Part shown: piece after piece, positions 41,633-50,639 of the stretch
Position numbering within the stretch: the stretch's first letter is position 1
Layout of the letters: each line of letters begins with the position of its first letter
From: Actinomadura graeca
Lineage (GTDB): Bacteria; Actinomycetota; Actinomycetes; Streptosporangiales; Streptosporangiaceae
NCBI RefSeq assembly: GCF_019175365.1
Contig: NZ_CP059572.1
Span: 6,634,001 to 6,698,000 of the forward strand
Length of the DNA: 64,000 bases
Reading direction: 5' to 3'
Notes under the pieces: generated by a model
The model's input: only the letters and a program-made list of their open reading frames with translations
Told to the model about the DNA's origin: nothing
Database searches by the model: none
Translations under genes and position numbers: made by a program

Positions 41633-41662
41633 TTGACAACCGGAATCCAGATTCCGTATTCT
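41633..41662 (+). promoter_or_regulatory. Exporter promoter with operator in its spacer
   Basis: TTGACA (41633-41638), an 18-bp spacer and TATTCT (41657-41662). The spacer contains CGGAATC-CA-GATTCCG (41641-41656), a perfect 7-2-7 palindrome. A related CGGAATTC lies at 41683-41690. The TetR protein encoded beside it is the likely binder. Confidence 0.75.
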
Positions 41663-41713
41663 GCCCCGGCACGAAACGGAAGCGGAATTCAACTTCCTTA
41701 TGGGAGCGGGTAC

Positions 41714-43162
41714 ATGCCGGGACGGCACCGGGGGATCGCCCTCGCACTGCTGGTCAGTGTTCAGTTCGTGCTGGTCCTGGACGCCTCGATCGTCAATGTG
41801 GCGTTGCCGTCCATCGGCGGGGACCTGCACTTCGACCAGGCCGACCTGTCGTGGGTCGGCAACGCCTACGGGCTCGTCTTCGGCGGGTTCCTGCTGTTCG
41901 GCGGGCGGATCGCCGACCTCGTCGGCCGCCGCCGGATGTTCGTCGCCGGGCTCGCGCTGTTCACCGTCGCCTCGCTCGGCGGCGGGCTGGCGCAGAACGC
42001 CGGCACCCTCGTCGCCGCGCGGGCCTTCCAGGGCCTCGGCGCCGCGTTCGTCGCGCCCGCCGCGCTGTCGCTGATCATGACGCTGTACGAGCAGGGCCCC
42101 GAGCGCAACCGCGCGCTCGGGCTGTTCGGGGCCGTGGCGGGCGCGGGCGGCGCCGCCGGGGCGATCCTCGGCGGGCTGCTCACCGACTGGTTCGGCTGGG
42201 AGTCGGTGCTGTTCGTCAACGTGCCGATCGGCGCCGCCGCCATCGCGCTCGCGCCCGCCGTGCTGCCCGAGGCGCGCGACGAGCGGGTCCGCGGCTTCGA
42301 CCTGCTCGGCGCCGTGACGGTGACCGGCGGCCTGGCGCTGCTCGTCTACACGGTCGTGGACGCCGGCGACGCGGGCTGGGACTCCGCCCAGACCTACGGG
42401 CTCGGCGCGCTGGCGCTGCTGCTCCTCGCGGTGTTCGTGCTGGTGGAGGCCCGCGTCCGGAACCCGCTGGTGCCGCTCGGGATCTTCCGGGGACGGGAGC
42501 TGCGCGGCGGCAACCTGGCCGCCGGCCTGCTGACGATGGCGGTCTTCCCGATGTTCTACGTGATGACCCTCTACCTCCAGCAGGTCCTGGGGGACGAGCC
42601 GGTCGAGGCGGGCCTCGGCATGCTGCCGGTGGCGGTCGCGCTGGCGCTCGGCGCCGGGGGCGGGTCCCGGCTGGTGACGGGGCTCGGGGTGCGGGCGCCG
42701 CTGGGCGTGGGCCTGGTGATCGTGGCGGCCGGGCTGGCGTGGTTCTCCCGGATGTCCTCGCCGGGCGGCTACTGGCAGGACGTCTTCGGCCCCTCCGTCG
42801 TGATGGGCCTCGGAGGCGGGGTGGCGTTCGTCGCCGTCACCATCGCGGCCACGGCCGGGGCCGCCGCAGGGGAGTCGGGCCTCGCGTCCGGGCTCATCAA
42901 CACCACCCAGCAGGTCGGCGGCGCCATCGGCCTCGCCATCGCGGTCGCGGTGTCCACGGCCGCCACCGAGGACGCCCTCGCCGGTGGCGAGCGTGTGGTG
43001 GCCACGGCGCTGAACGAGGGGTTCCAGGCGGCCATGCTCGCCAGCGCGGGCATCGCCCTGGCGTCCGCCCTGGTCGCGCTGCTCCTGCTGCCCGGCCGCC
43101 GGGCGGAGGCGCCCGTCCCCGTGCCCGTCGCGGCGGACGAGGCCCCGCGGCCGGGCCGGTGA
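41714..43162 (+). CDS. MFS drug exporter, DHA2 (14-TM) family, TetR-controlled
   Basis: 482 residues; ATG after GGGAGCGGG. Motif D1 is VLDASIVNVALPSIGGDL, motif A GGRIADLVGRRRM, motif C GAVAGAGGAAGAILGGLL, with 14 TM helices. It is a paralogue of the exporter at 31132-32595. The promoter has an operator inside its spacer and a divergent TetR gene, so it is probably induced by its substrate. The Pro/Val-rich C-terminus is cytoplasmic. Confidence 0.92.
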   Translation: MPGRHRGIALALLVSVQFVLVLDASIVNVALPSIGGDLHFDQADLSWVGNAYGLVFGGFLLFGGRIADLVGRRRMFVAGLALFTVASLGGGLAQNAGTLVAARAFQGLGAAFVAPAALSLIMTLYEQGPERNRALGLFGAVAGAGGAAGAILGGLLTDWFGWESVLFVNVPIGAAAIALAPAVLPEARDERVRGFDLLGAVTVTGGLALLVYTVVDAGDAGWDSAQTYGLGALALLLLAVFVLVEARVRNPLVPLGIFRGRELRGGNLAAGLLTMAVFPMFYVMTLYLQQVLGDEPVEAGLGMLPVAVALALGAGGGSRLVTGLGVRAPLGVGLVIVAAGLAWFSRMSSPGGYWQDVFGPSVVMGLGGGVAFVAVTIAATAGAAAGESGLASGLINTTQQVGGAIGLAIAVAVSTAATEDALAGGERVVATALNEGFQAAMLASAGIALASALVALLLLPGRRAEAPVPVPVAADEAPRPGR

Positions 43163-43222
43163 CGGCCCGGCGGGTGGCGGTTCGGCAGGTGAGAGGCCCG
43201 GAGCTTGGCTACGGTTGAGCGC

Positions 43223-44023
43223 ATGACTTCCGAAGTGAACCCCCGCACGCGACGGCAGGGGCCGGCCATGCTCCGCGGCCGGGCCGTCCCGCAGACGACC
43301 ACCGACCAGCGTCTCCTGGACAGCCGCGGCCCGGCCGACTGGGTGCACGCCGACCCCTGGCGCGTGCTGCGGATCCAGGCGGAGTTCGTCGAGGGGTTCG
43401 GCCTGCTCGCCGAGCTGCCGAAGGCCGTCAGCGTGTTCGGCAGCGCCCGCACCAAGCCCGGCTCGCAGGAGTACGAGCTCGCCGTCGACATCGGCGCCCG
43501 GCTGCACGAGGCCGGATACGCCGTGATCACCGGCGGCGGTCCCGGGATCATGGAGGCGGCCAACAAGGGCTGCGACGAGAACGGCGGCACGTCCGTCGGG
43601 CTCGGCATCGAGCTGCCGTTCGAGCAGAAGCTGAACGACTACCTCGACATCGGGCTGGAGTTCCGCTACTTCTTCGTCCGCAAGACGATGTTCGTCAAGT
43701 ACTCGCAGGCGTTCGTGGTGCTGCCCGGCGGGTTCGGGACGCTGGACGAGCTGTTCGAGGCGATCACCCTCGTCCAGACCAAGAAGATCACCCGGTTCCC
43801 GATCGTGCTCGTCGGCACCGAGTTCTGGGGCGGGCTGCTCGACTGGGTCCGCAAGGTCATGCTCCCGTCGGGCAAGATCTCCCCGGAGGACCTGGACCTG
43901 GTGCACCTCACCGACGACCCGGACGAGGTCGTCCAGGTCGTCCGGGACGCGCACCTCAAGGCCGAGCGGCGCCTGCAGGAGGAGGCGGCGGCGGTCGAGG
44001 CCGCGGCCGCGGAGGGCACCTGA
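43223..44023 (+). CDS. LOG-family protein (cytokinin riboside 5'-monophosphate phosphoribohydrolase-like), copy 1
   Basis: 266 residues. The Rossmann-like fold shows VSVFGSARTKPGS, GYAVITGGGPGIMEAANKGC, and the LOG signature LPGGFGTLDELFEAIT. The Arg of FVRKTM and the PGGxGTxxE Glu are the catalytic residues for hydrolysing N6-substituted AMP to base and ribose-5-phosphate. The long N-terminus is typical of the actinobacterial form. The ATG lies 7 nt after TACGGT (43210-43215), suggesting a leaderless mRNA. It overlaps the second LOG gene by 1 bp. Substrate in bacteria is uncertain. Confidence 0.88.
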   Translation: MTSEVNPRTRRQGPAMLRGRAVPQTTTDQRLLDSRGPADWVHADPWRVLRIQAEFVEGFGLLAELPKAVSVFGSARTKPGSQEYELAVDIGARLHEAGYAVITGGGPGIMEAANKGCDENGGTSVGLGIELPFEQKLNDYLDIGLEFRYFFVRKTMFVKYSQAFVVLPGGFGTLDELFEAITLVQTKKITRFPIVLVGTEFWGGLLDWVRKVMLPSGKISPEDLDLVHLTDDPDEVVQVVRDAHLKAERRLQEEAAAVEAAAAEGT

Positions 44024-44667
44024 TGCCCTCCCCGGACCCCCGCGCGGAGGACGGCCCCCCGGCGCGCCCCCGCTCCCCGGGGCTCGCGGTCTGCGTGTTC
44101 TGCGCCTCCAGCAGCAAGATCGACAAGAGGCATCTGGAGCTGGCGGCGGAGGTCGGCGCGGAGCTGGCGCGGCGCGGGCACAGCCTCGTCAGCGGCGGCG
44201 CCCAGGTGTCGTGCATGGGCGCCGTGGCCCGGGCCGCGCGGGCGGGCGGCGCCCGGACGGTCGGGGTGATCCCCGAGGGCCTCGTCAGCGTCGAGATCTC
44301 CGACGAGGACAACGACGAGCTGGTCGTCACCCCCGACATGCGCTCCCGCAAGGGCGAGATGGACCGCCGCAGCGACGCCTTCCTCGTGCTGCCCGGCGGG
44401 ATCGGCACGCTGGAGGAGCTGTTCGAGATCTGGACCGCCCGTGTCCTCGGCATGCACCGCAAGGCCGTCGTGATCCTCGACCCGGCCGGCGTGTACGACC
44501 CGCTCCGCGAGCTGATGGCCGGGCTCGTCGAGCAGGGGCTCGCCCGCCCGAAGGTCTTCGACGCCATCGGCTGGACGGGCGACGTCGGCGACGCCTTCGA
44601 CCTGCTGGAACGCTCCCAGCCCCGGATCGACGCCACCCCCGAGGACTACGCCGAGGCCGAGCTGTGA
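44023..44667 (+). CDS. LOG-family protein, copy 2
   Basis: 214 residues; the ATG overlaps the stop of copy 1 (TGATG). AVCVFCASSSKID, SLVSGGAQVSCMGAVARAA, and LPGGIGTLEELFEIWTARVL define the family; MRSRKGEMDRR carries the catalytic Arg. This shorter form is closer to the plant-type and Rv1205-like proteins. The pair may form mixed oligomers or handle two nucleotides. It lies in the dapE-tag backbone conserved with mycobacteria. Confidence 0.88.
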   Translation: MPSPDPRAEDGPPARPRSPGLAVCVFCASSSKIDKRHLELAAEVGAELARRGHSLVSGGAQVSCMGAVARAARAGGARTVGVIPEGLVSVEISDEDNDELVVTPDMRSRKGEMDRRSDAFLVLPGGIGTLEELFEIWTARVLGMHRKAVVILDPAGVYDPLRELMAGLVEQGLARPKVFDAIGWTGDVGDAFDLLERSQPRIDATPEDYAEAEL

Positions 44668-44714
44668 GGGGGCCCCCGGGACGTCCCAAAGCAAGATTGT
44701 CCTGGGGGTTTGCC

Positions 44715-44751
44715 GTTCGTCATGAGTTCGTTCATCCTCGGTTCAGGAGCG
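44715..44751 (+). promoter_or_regulatory. PHO box (PhoP-type direct repeats) before the PhoX gene
   Basis: GTTCATCCTCG and GTTCAGGAGCG are adjacent 11-bp units (44730-44751) of the Streptomyces PHO box type. A second pair of GTTC cores 11 bp apart (44715, 44726) overlaps them, so the spacing is 11-4-11. The site ends 45 bp before the ATG. Confidence 0.65.
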
Positions 44752-44796
44752 CCGACCAGGCTCCCGCGTGATCCCATCACGTGAGAAGGAGTGCCC

Positions 44797-46113
44797 ATGT
44801 CCGTGTCCCGTCGCGGAGTGGTGAAGGGCGGCGCCGCCGGCGCGCTGTCCATCGCCCTGGCCGGAAGCCTCGACTCGATCTTCCAGACCTCCGCGGGTGC
44901 CGATGTCGGCGAGGCGTACGGCTACGGCCCGCTGATCCCCGACCCGAAGGGCGTGCTGGACCTGCCCGAGGGCTTCACGTACACGACGCTGTCGGTGGAG
45001 GGCGACCCCATTTCCGAGGGCGTCGTCGTCCCCGGCCACCACGACGGGACGGCGACGTTCCCGGGCAGCAAGCCGCACCGCACCCGGCTGGTCCGCAACC
45101 ACGAGCAGAGCAACAACGGCACCCGCGCCGTCGGCCGCCCCGAGTGGACCTACGACCCGGCCGCCAACGGCGGCACCACCACCCTGGAGGTCGACCGCGA
45201 CGGGACGCTGCTGTCGCAGTACGTGAGCCTCGCCGGGACGGCCACCAACTGCGCGGGCGGCCGCACCCCCTGGGGCACCTGGCTGACCTGCGAGGAGACC
45301 GAGGGCTTCACAGGTCAGACGAAGAGCCACGGCTGGGTGTTCGAGGTCGACCCGTCCGGGAAGCGGACCAAGCCCGTCCCGCTGACCGGTCTCGGGCGCT
45401 TCTCCCACGAGGCCGTCGCCGTCGACCCGCACACGCTCACCGCCTACCTCACCGAGGACGCGTCCAAGCCCTTCGGGCTGTTCTACCGGTTCCGCCCGCG
45501 CGCGCACCGCGGCGACTACCACGCCTACCTGGAGGGCGGGCGGCTGGAGGCGCTGAACGTCCGGGGCGTCCCCGACCTTTCGGCCGTCCAGGAGCCCGGC
45601 ACGAAGCTGCACGCCCGCTGGGTCGCCGTCCCCGACCCGTCGGCGAAGCAGACGTCCGTCCGCAAGCAGTTCGACAGCATCACCCGCAGCCAGAAGCTCG
45701 AAGGCGCCTGGTGGGGGCACGGCAAGGCGTACTTCGTCTGCAGCTACTCCCGCAAGTCCGACGGCGCCGCCGCCGACCACGCCGGGCAGGTCTGGACCTA
45801 CGACCCGAACACCGACGAGATCGAGCTCCAGCTCATCTTCAAGCCGGGCGGGCGCTTCGACGGCCCGGACAACATCACCGTGTCCCCGTACGGCGGCGGC
45901 GTGATCCTCGCCGAGGACGGCGACGGTGAGCAGTACCTCATCGGCACCACCAAGAAGAACAAGCCGTTCGCGATGGCCCGCAACGCCCTCAACGAGAGCG
46001 AGTTCACCGGCGTCACGTTCTCCCCGGACGGGCGCATCCTGTTCGCCAACCGGCAGTCCGACCCCGGCGCCACGTTCGCCATCACCGGCCCCTGGAACAA
46101 GCTCCGCGGCTGA
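44797..46113 (+). CDS. PhoX-family (DUF839) alkaline phosphatase, Tat-exported
   Basis: 438 residues; ATG 44797 after GAGAAGGAG. The N-terminus SVSRRGVVKGGAAGALSIAL is a twin-arginine signal. The beta-propeller domain carries VRNHEQSNNG, GTATNCAGGRTPWGTWLTCE and GRFSHEAVAVDP, the Cys, Glu and His stretches used for the Fe/Ca centre of PhoX. It should release phosphate from organic esters outside the cell. The PHO box upstream fits induction by phosphate starvation. tatB lies 16 kb downstream. Confidence 0.88.
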   Translation: MSVSRRGVVKGGAAGALSIALAGSLDSIFQTSAGADVGEAYGYGPLIPDPKGVLDLPEGFTYTTLSVEGDPISEGVVVPGHHDGTATFPGSKPHRTRLVRNHEQSNNGTRAVGRPEWTYDPAANGGTTTLEVDRDGTLLSQYVSLAGTATNCAGGRTPWGTWLTCEETEGFTGQTKSHGWVFEVDPSGKRTKPVPLTGLGRFSHEAVAVDPHTLTAYLTEDASKPFGLFYRFRPRAHRGDYHAYLEGGRLEALNVRGVPDLSAVQEPGTKLHARWVAVPDPSAKQTSVRKQFDSITRSQKLEGAWWGHGKAYFVCSYSRKSDGAAADHAGQVWTYDPNTDEIELQLIFKPGGRFDGPDNITVSPYGGGVILAEDGDGEQYLIGTTKKNKPFAMARNALNESEFTGVTFSPDGRILFANRQSDPGATFAITGPWNKLRG

Positions 46114-46179
46114 ACGCGACCGGCACGCAGTCCTTCCGTTCTCCTGGGCCGCTCCCCGGGAGGACGAGGGACGGGCGGG

Positions 46180-46497
46180 TCACGCCAGGCCGCGGCGCGC
46201 CACCGCCGGGGGCCGCGTGCCCCGGATCGAGGCGACCATGTCGAGGACCTGCCGTACCCCGTCGGCCTGCGGCTCCGGCACCCGGAACGCCGCCGCGCCG
46301 ACCCACGCGTAGACCGACACCGCCGCCAGCAGGCCCGGATCCGGCTCCGCCTCGTCCGACACCAGCGTGACGAGGACCGGCCCGCCCGCGCCCGCCAGCT
46401 CCGCCACGCGCGCGGCGGGCGGCGCCGTCCCCGCGTCCGCCACCCCGTCCGGGACGGGCGCGCCGGGCGGCAGGACCCACTGCTCATGCAAACCCAT
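46180..46497 (-). CDS. Small hypothetical protein
   Basis: 105 residues; ATG at 46495-46497. Proline-rich start (LPPGAPVPDGV) and a compact alpha/beta part: VLVTLVSDEAEPDPGLLAAV, SVYAWVGAAAFRVPEPQADG, VRQVLDMVASIRG. The strand-helix order suggests a pterin-binding or TIM-barrel-end fragment like those near folP genes, but this is weak. No signal or TM. It is divergent from the DivIVA-like gene across 66 bp. Function unknown. Confidence 0.6.
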   Translation of the reverse strand: MGLHEQWVLPPGAPVPDGVADAGTAPPAARVAELAGAGGPVLVTLVSDEAEPDPGLLAAVSVYAWVGAAAFRVPEPQADGVRQVLDMVASIRGTRPPAVARRGLA

Positions 46498-46563
46498 GCC
46501 GCCAAGCGTGGCACGATCTGAGATGCGCGGACGTTGGGAGTCGGTGACAGATCGGAGTGCAAC

Positions 46564-47013
46564 GTGGTCGTGGTCTTCGTCCTGGCGGGCCTGGCCGTGC
46601 TGGGCGCCGTCGTCGTCCTCGCCATGGGCAGGGGCGGCGAGCTGGCCGAGACCCATCCCGACCACCCGCCGCTCCCGCTCCCGGAGGGACGGCGTCTCAC
46701 CGGGCCCGAGGTCACGCTCCTGCGCCTGCCGCGCGGCCTGTGGGGCTACCAGGCCCCGGTGACCGACGAGGCGCTGCGGCGGCTCGCGGGCGCGCTCACC
46801 GAGCGTGACGACCGTCTCGCCTTCCTCGAACGGCAGGTGGACGACCTGCGCCGCCGCCTGGGCGAGCCCGACGGGCCCATCGGGGCCCTGCACGGCATCC
46901 AGGAGCAGGCCGCCGCGAACGGCGCCCCGGCCTACAGGGACCCCGCCCCGCCCCCGCGGGACGGCCCGCGCGATGATCTGAGGGAGGAACCGGTAGGGGA
47001 GGAGCGCCCGTGA
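46564..47013 (+). CDS. Single-pass membrane coiled-coil protein (DivIVA-like position)
   Basis: 149 residues; the GTG at 46564 follows CGGAG at 6 nt. One N-terminal TM helix (VVVVFVLAGLAVLGAVVVLA), then an LPEGRRLTGPEVTLLRLPRG segment and a coiled coil (LTERDDRLAFLERQVDDLRR). A Pro/acidic tail follows. The same small protein lies between the folP/gpgS area and tag in other actinobacteria (Rv1209 position) and is sometimes called a DivIVA-domain protein. It may tether cell-growth factors to the membrane. The stop overlaps the next GTG. Confidence 0.7.
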   Translation: MVVVFVLAGLAVLGAVVVLAMGRGGELAETHPDHPPLPLPEGRRLTGPEVTLLRLPRGLWGYQAPVTDEALRRLAGALTERDDRLAFLERQVDDLRRRLGEPDGPIGALHGIQEQAAANGAPAYRDPAPPPRDGPRDDLREEPVGEERP

Positions 47014-47447
47014 GCGTGGTGGCCGTCCATGCGGAGGCCGTATCCGACGCTCCGCCGGAACGCCTGTTCGAGGTCCTGACGGACTGGCCGAGGCACGCCG
47101 AGTGGATGCCGTTCACCAGCGCCGAGGGCGGACGCGAGGAGGGCGCGGAGCTGCGCGCCTGGACGGGCGTCGGGCCCGTCGGGTTCCTCGACACCATGGT
47201 CATCACCGACTGGCGCCCCGGCCGCCGCGTCGCCGTCCGGCACACCGGCCGGGTCGTGCGCGGCGAAGCCTGGTTCACGGTGCGGCCTGAGGGCTCGGGC
47301 AGCCGGGTCGTGTGGGCCGAGCGCGTCGACCTGCCGCTCGGGCCGCTCGGCCGCGCGGGCTGGCTCGTCGCGGGACCGGCCGTCCGCGCGTTCATGGGCC
47401 TCGGGCTCCGCCGCCTGGCCGCCCTGTCGGCGATGTCGGCGTCATGA
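47010..47447 (+). CDS. SRPBCC/START-like (polyketide cyclase-type) protein
   Basis: 145 residues; GTGA overlap with the preceding gene. The START fold is plain: VHAEAVSDAPPERLFEVLTD then WPRHAEWMPF, the beta sheet TMVITDWRPGRRVAVRHTGR and SRVVWAERVDLPLGP, and a long C-terminal helix. Members bind a hydrophobic ligand in a deep pocket; catalytic residues are not recognisable. It lies 15 bp before tag. Confidence 0.83.
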   Translation: MSVVAVHAEAVSDAPPERLFEVLTDWPRHAEWMPFTSAEGGREEGAELRAWTGVGPVGFLDTMVITDWRPGRRVAVRHTGRVVRGEAWFTVRPEGSGSRVVWAERVDLPLGPLGRAGWLVAGPAVRAFMGLGLRRLAALSAMSAS

Positions 47448-47462
47448 GGTAGAACGGGTCGG

Positions 47463-48038
47463 ATGAGCACCGCGATCCGGGGCGACGACGGGCTGGCCCG
47501 CTGCCCGTGGGGGCTGTCGGCCCCCGACTACGTCGCCTACCACGACGAGGAATGGGGCCGTCCCGTCCGGGACGACCAGGGCCTGTACGAGAAGCTCTGC
47601 CTGGAGGCGTTCCAGTCGGGCCTGTCGTGGCTGACGATCCTGCGCAAGCGCGAGGCGTTCCGCGCCGCCTTCCACGGCTTCGACCCCGAGAAGGTCGCCG
47701 CGTTCGGCCCCGCCGACGTCGAGCGGCTGATGTCGGACGCCGGGATCGTCCGGAACCGCGCGAAGATCGACGCGGCGATCGGCAACGCCCGCGCCGCGCT
47801 CGGCATCCCCGGCGGCCTCGCCGCCACCATCTGGCGCCACGCCGACCCGGACGCCCCCGGCCACGCCGACATGGACGACGTCCCCGCCGTCACCGAAGGA
47901 TCGACCGCGCTGGCCAAGGAGCTGAAGCGGCACGGTTTCCGGTTCGTCGGCCCGACCACCGCCTACGCCCTCATGCAGGCGTGCGGCCTGGTCGACGACC
48001 ATCTGACCGGCTGCCACCGCCGCGGCGCCTACCGCTGA
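47463..48038 (+). CDS. tag: DNA-3-methyladenine glycosylase I
   Basis: 191 residues of the helix-hairpin-helix Tag family. RCPWGLSAPDYVAYHDEEWG holds the first zinc Cys and His, and GLVDDHLTGCHRR the second pair. The base pocket has FQSGLSWLTILRKREAFR and the Tyr/Glu of YHDEEWG. It removes 3-methyladenine from alkylated DNA. The position before DUF3117 (here after a 4-kb insertion) matches the mycobacterial tagA-Rv1211 order. Convergent with the ABC permease, 10 bp apart. Confidence 0.93.
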   Translation: MSTAIRGDDGLARCPWGLSAPDYVAYHDEEWGRPVRDDQGLYEKLCLEAFQSGLSWLTILRKREAFRAAFHGFDPEKVAAFGPADVERLMSDAGIVRNRAKIDAAIGNARAALGIPGGLAATIWRHADPDAPGHADMDDVPAVTEGSTALAKELKRHGFRFVGPTTAYALMQACGLVDDHLTGCHRRGAYR

Positions 48039-48048
48039 CCCTGCCCCC

Positions 48049-50634
48049 TCAGCCGGTCTTCGCCGCGTCGAGGACGGGGACGGCGGCGGCGCGGCGGGCG
48101 GGGAGGGCGGAGGTGGCGAGGGCCACGGCGGCGGCGCCCGCGATGATCAGGACGAACAGCCACCAGGGCGCGGCGGGGGTGAGGAACGAGCTGCCCGTGG
48201 CCGCGCCCATGAGCGCGACCGTGCCGAACGCCGTGCCGATCCCCAGGATCCCGCCGAGGAGGACGACCGTGGCGGCCTCCCAGCGGACGATCGAGCGGAT
48301 CTGCGCGGCCGTCGCGCCGACGGCGCCGAGCAGTCCGAACTCGCGGGTCCGCTCGGCGACGCTCATCGACACCGTGGTGGCCATCCCGAACAGCGCGAGG
48401 ACGAGCGCCATGCCGATGAAGCCGTATATGACCCGCATTCCCTTGGTCATCGCGCCGGACGCGGTCTTCACGTAGCCGTCCTTGTCCATGACCTCGACGC
48501 CCGGGACGCCGGCGACCGCGCGGCCGATGGCCTCCCGGGTGCCGCCGCGGACGAGCACCGCCTGCGTCGCGGCGTCCGGGTCCAGGCGCTCCATCGTGGC
48601 GGGCGACACCAGGGCCTCGTCGGCGAACAGGTGGGACGGGTCGTGGTAGACGTCGGCGACCGTCAGCGCGACCTGGCCCCGGGCGCCGCGCACGACGATC
48701 CGCCGTCCCACCGTGAGCCGGTTCGCCTTCATCACCCGTGACGTGACGGCGATCTCCCCGGCGCCGAGCGGCCGGGGCCGTCCGCCGAGCCTGAGGACGG
48801 ACGGGAGGGCCGCCTGGTCCGCGCCGGTGACGGTGAGGTACACCGGTTCGGGGGCCTCCTCGGGCGACGGCCGCCTCGGCGGCGGGTCGACGAGCTTGGC
48901 GGACGCCGTGGTGATCGCCACCGCGTGGGAGACGCCGGGCGCGCGGGCGGCGCGGGCGGCGGTGTCCCGGGGGAGCGGGGCGGGCCCGTCGGAGGTCGTG
49001 CCGGTCGCGGCGACGGCGTGCCCGGCGCGCATCACCTGGCCACCGGCCTCCTCGAAGCGCGCGTCCGCCGACAGCACCATCAGCGCGGTCGTGCCGACCA
49101 GCGCGACGCCCAGCATCAGGGACGAGGCGGCGGAGGAGACGCGGCGGGGGCTGCGGGTGATGGTGGCGCGGGCGAGCCGGCCCGCCTCGCCGCTGACCGC
49201 CATCCCGAGCCGCCCGACGAGCCCGCCGAGCGGGCCGACGAAGAACGGGGCGAGGACGGCGAGGCCCCCGACCGCCGTCATCGAGCCCATGAGGATCATG
49301 ACGGCGACGCCGACGGTCAGGTCGGGCCCCGGCGGCTCCTCCGCCTTGATCGCGAAGGTCAGGCCGTAGAGCATCGCCGCGAAACCGAAGATCACGGTGG
49401 CGCCGAGCAGCCGGGGCCGGCGGCGGCCGGTGGACTCGGTGCTCGCCGCGCGCAGCGCCTGCATCGGCGCGATCCGCGCGGCGCGGCGCGCGGCGCGCCA
49501 GGCGGCGAGCTGGGTGACCAGGACGCCGGCGGCGGCCGGGGCGGCGAGCGCGACCCAGCCGTACTGGGCGTCCGCGGCGGAGATGTCGAAGCCGTCCTGC
49601 GCGAACAGCCGGGTGAGCAGCGCGGACACGGGATAGCCGGCGGCGACGCCGCCGATCGAGGCGACCACGCCGAGGGCGAGCGCCTCGAACCGGATCAGCC
49701 GCTTGATCTGCCGTGGCGTGGCGCCGATCGCGCTGAGCAGGGCGAGGCGGCGCGTCCGCTGCCGGACGAGCGTGCCGAACGTGTTGGCCACGACGAACAG
49801 CCCGACGAACACCGCGACCGACGACAGCATCCCGATCGAGCCGCCGATGGAGACCCCGGTGGAGCGGATGGAGGCGGACTCGGCGTCGCGGACCGACCCG
49901 GCCGTCCGCACGGTGGCGGTGCGGCCCAGGTCGCGCGACAGCCCGTCCCTGAGCGTCGCGGGCGCGACGCCCGGGGCGGCCTTCACCCACAGCGCCTGCC
50001 AGGTCCCGGGCGGAAGCCCGCTCACCTGCCGGACGGTCTCGGGCGTGGCGAGCAGCAGGTCGCCGCTCGCGACCGCGCTGCGGCCCCGGACGGTGACGAT
50101 CCCGACGACCTTCATCGCGCGGGCCTCGCGGGGCAGCGACATCCGCATCGGGTCGCCGGTGCGCAGCTTCCCGGCGCGGGCCACGTGCCGGGTGACCACG
50201 ATCTCGTCCGGCGCCCTGGGCGCGCGGCCCGACTCCAGGTGGTAGGCGTTGAGGCGGCCGTCGGACGGCCACGGCCGCAGCCGGGTCATGGCCCCGGCGG
50301 GCGGGACGATCGTCCGGCCGTCCGCGCCGCTCGCGGTCGCCTCGACCATGGCGTCGCCGGAGACGGCGGCGACCCCGGGACGGCCCGCGACCCGGGCCAG
50401 CGGGACCCGGCCGTCCGGCGCGGCGTAGACCTCGTCGGGGTCGACCGACCCGCCCTGGACGAGGACGTCGGCGGCGGCGTACTCGCTGGCGTCGCTGCCC
50501 GACACCGCCTCCTGGGCGCGCAGCGTGAACTGGAGCGATCCCGCGATCAGGCCGATCGAGAACAGCGCCGCCAGCAGCGTGGCGGTGAGCCGCATCCACC
50601 CCTCGGCGAACGAACGGCGCGCGATGAGCCACAT
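48049..50634 (-). CDS. FtsX/MacB-type ABC transporter permease
   Basis: 861 residues with two FtsX modules, each with a large extracytoplasmic domain. TM1 is near residue 18 (LTATLLAALFSIGLIAGSLQ). The first core set is about 265-400 (MLSSVAVFVGLFVVANTFGT, RRLALLSAIGATPRQIKRLI) and the second about 730-850 (SVAERTREFGLLGAVGATAA). The GAxG-T-QI-xxI coupling helices contact the ATPase. It should act as a mechanotransmission-type exporter or protein releaser. Start 50634 lies 5 bp from the ATPase stop. Confidence 0.9.
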   Translation of the reverse strand: MWLIARRSFAEGWMRLTATLLAALFSIGLIAGSLQFTLRAQEAVSGSDASEYAAADVLVQGGSVDPDEVYAAPDGRVPLARVAGRPGVAAVSGDAMVEATASGADGRTIVPPAGAMTRLRPWPSDGRLNAYHLESGRAPRAPDEIVVTRHVARAGKLRTGDPMRMSLPREARAMKVVGIVTVRGRSAVASGDLLLATPETVRQVSGLPPGTWQALWVKAAPGVAPATLRDGLSRDLGRTATVRTAGSVRDAESASIRSTGVSIGGSIGMLSSVAVFVGLFVVANTFGTLVRQRTRRLALLSAIGATPRQIKRLIRFEALALGVVASIGGVAAGYPVSALLTRLFAQDGFDISAADAQYGWVALAAPAAAGVLVTQLAAWRAARRAARIAPMQALRAASTESTGRRRPRLLGATVIFGFAAMLYGLTFAIKAEEPPGPDLTVGVAVMILMGSMTAVGGLAVLAPFFVGPLGGLVGRLGMAVSGEAGRLARATITRSPRRVSSAASSLMLGVALVGTTALMVLSADARFEEAGGQVMRAGHAVAATGTTSDGPAPLPRDTAARAARAPGVSHAVAITTASAKLVDPPPRRPSPEEAPEPVYLTVTGADQAALPSVLRLGGRPRPLGAGEIAVTSRVMKANRLTVGRRIVVRGARGQVALTVADVYHDPSHLFADEALVSPATMERLDPDAATQAVLVRGGTREAIGRAVAGVPGVEVMDKDGYVKTASGAMTKGMRVIYGFIGMALVLALFGMATTVSMSVAERTREFGLLGAVGATAAQIRSIVRWEAATVVLLGGILGIGTAFGTVALMGAATGSSFLTPAAPWWLFVLIIAGAAAVALATSALPARRAAAVPVLDAAKTG

Positions 50635-50639
50635 GCCGC

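Noticed and set aside
40322..43162. Biosynthetic gene cluster suggested by a PPTase near an exporter
   Set aside because: No PKS, NRPS, terpene or RiPP enzyme gene is present; the exporter has its own TetR unit.
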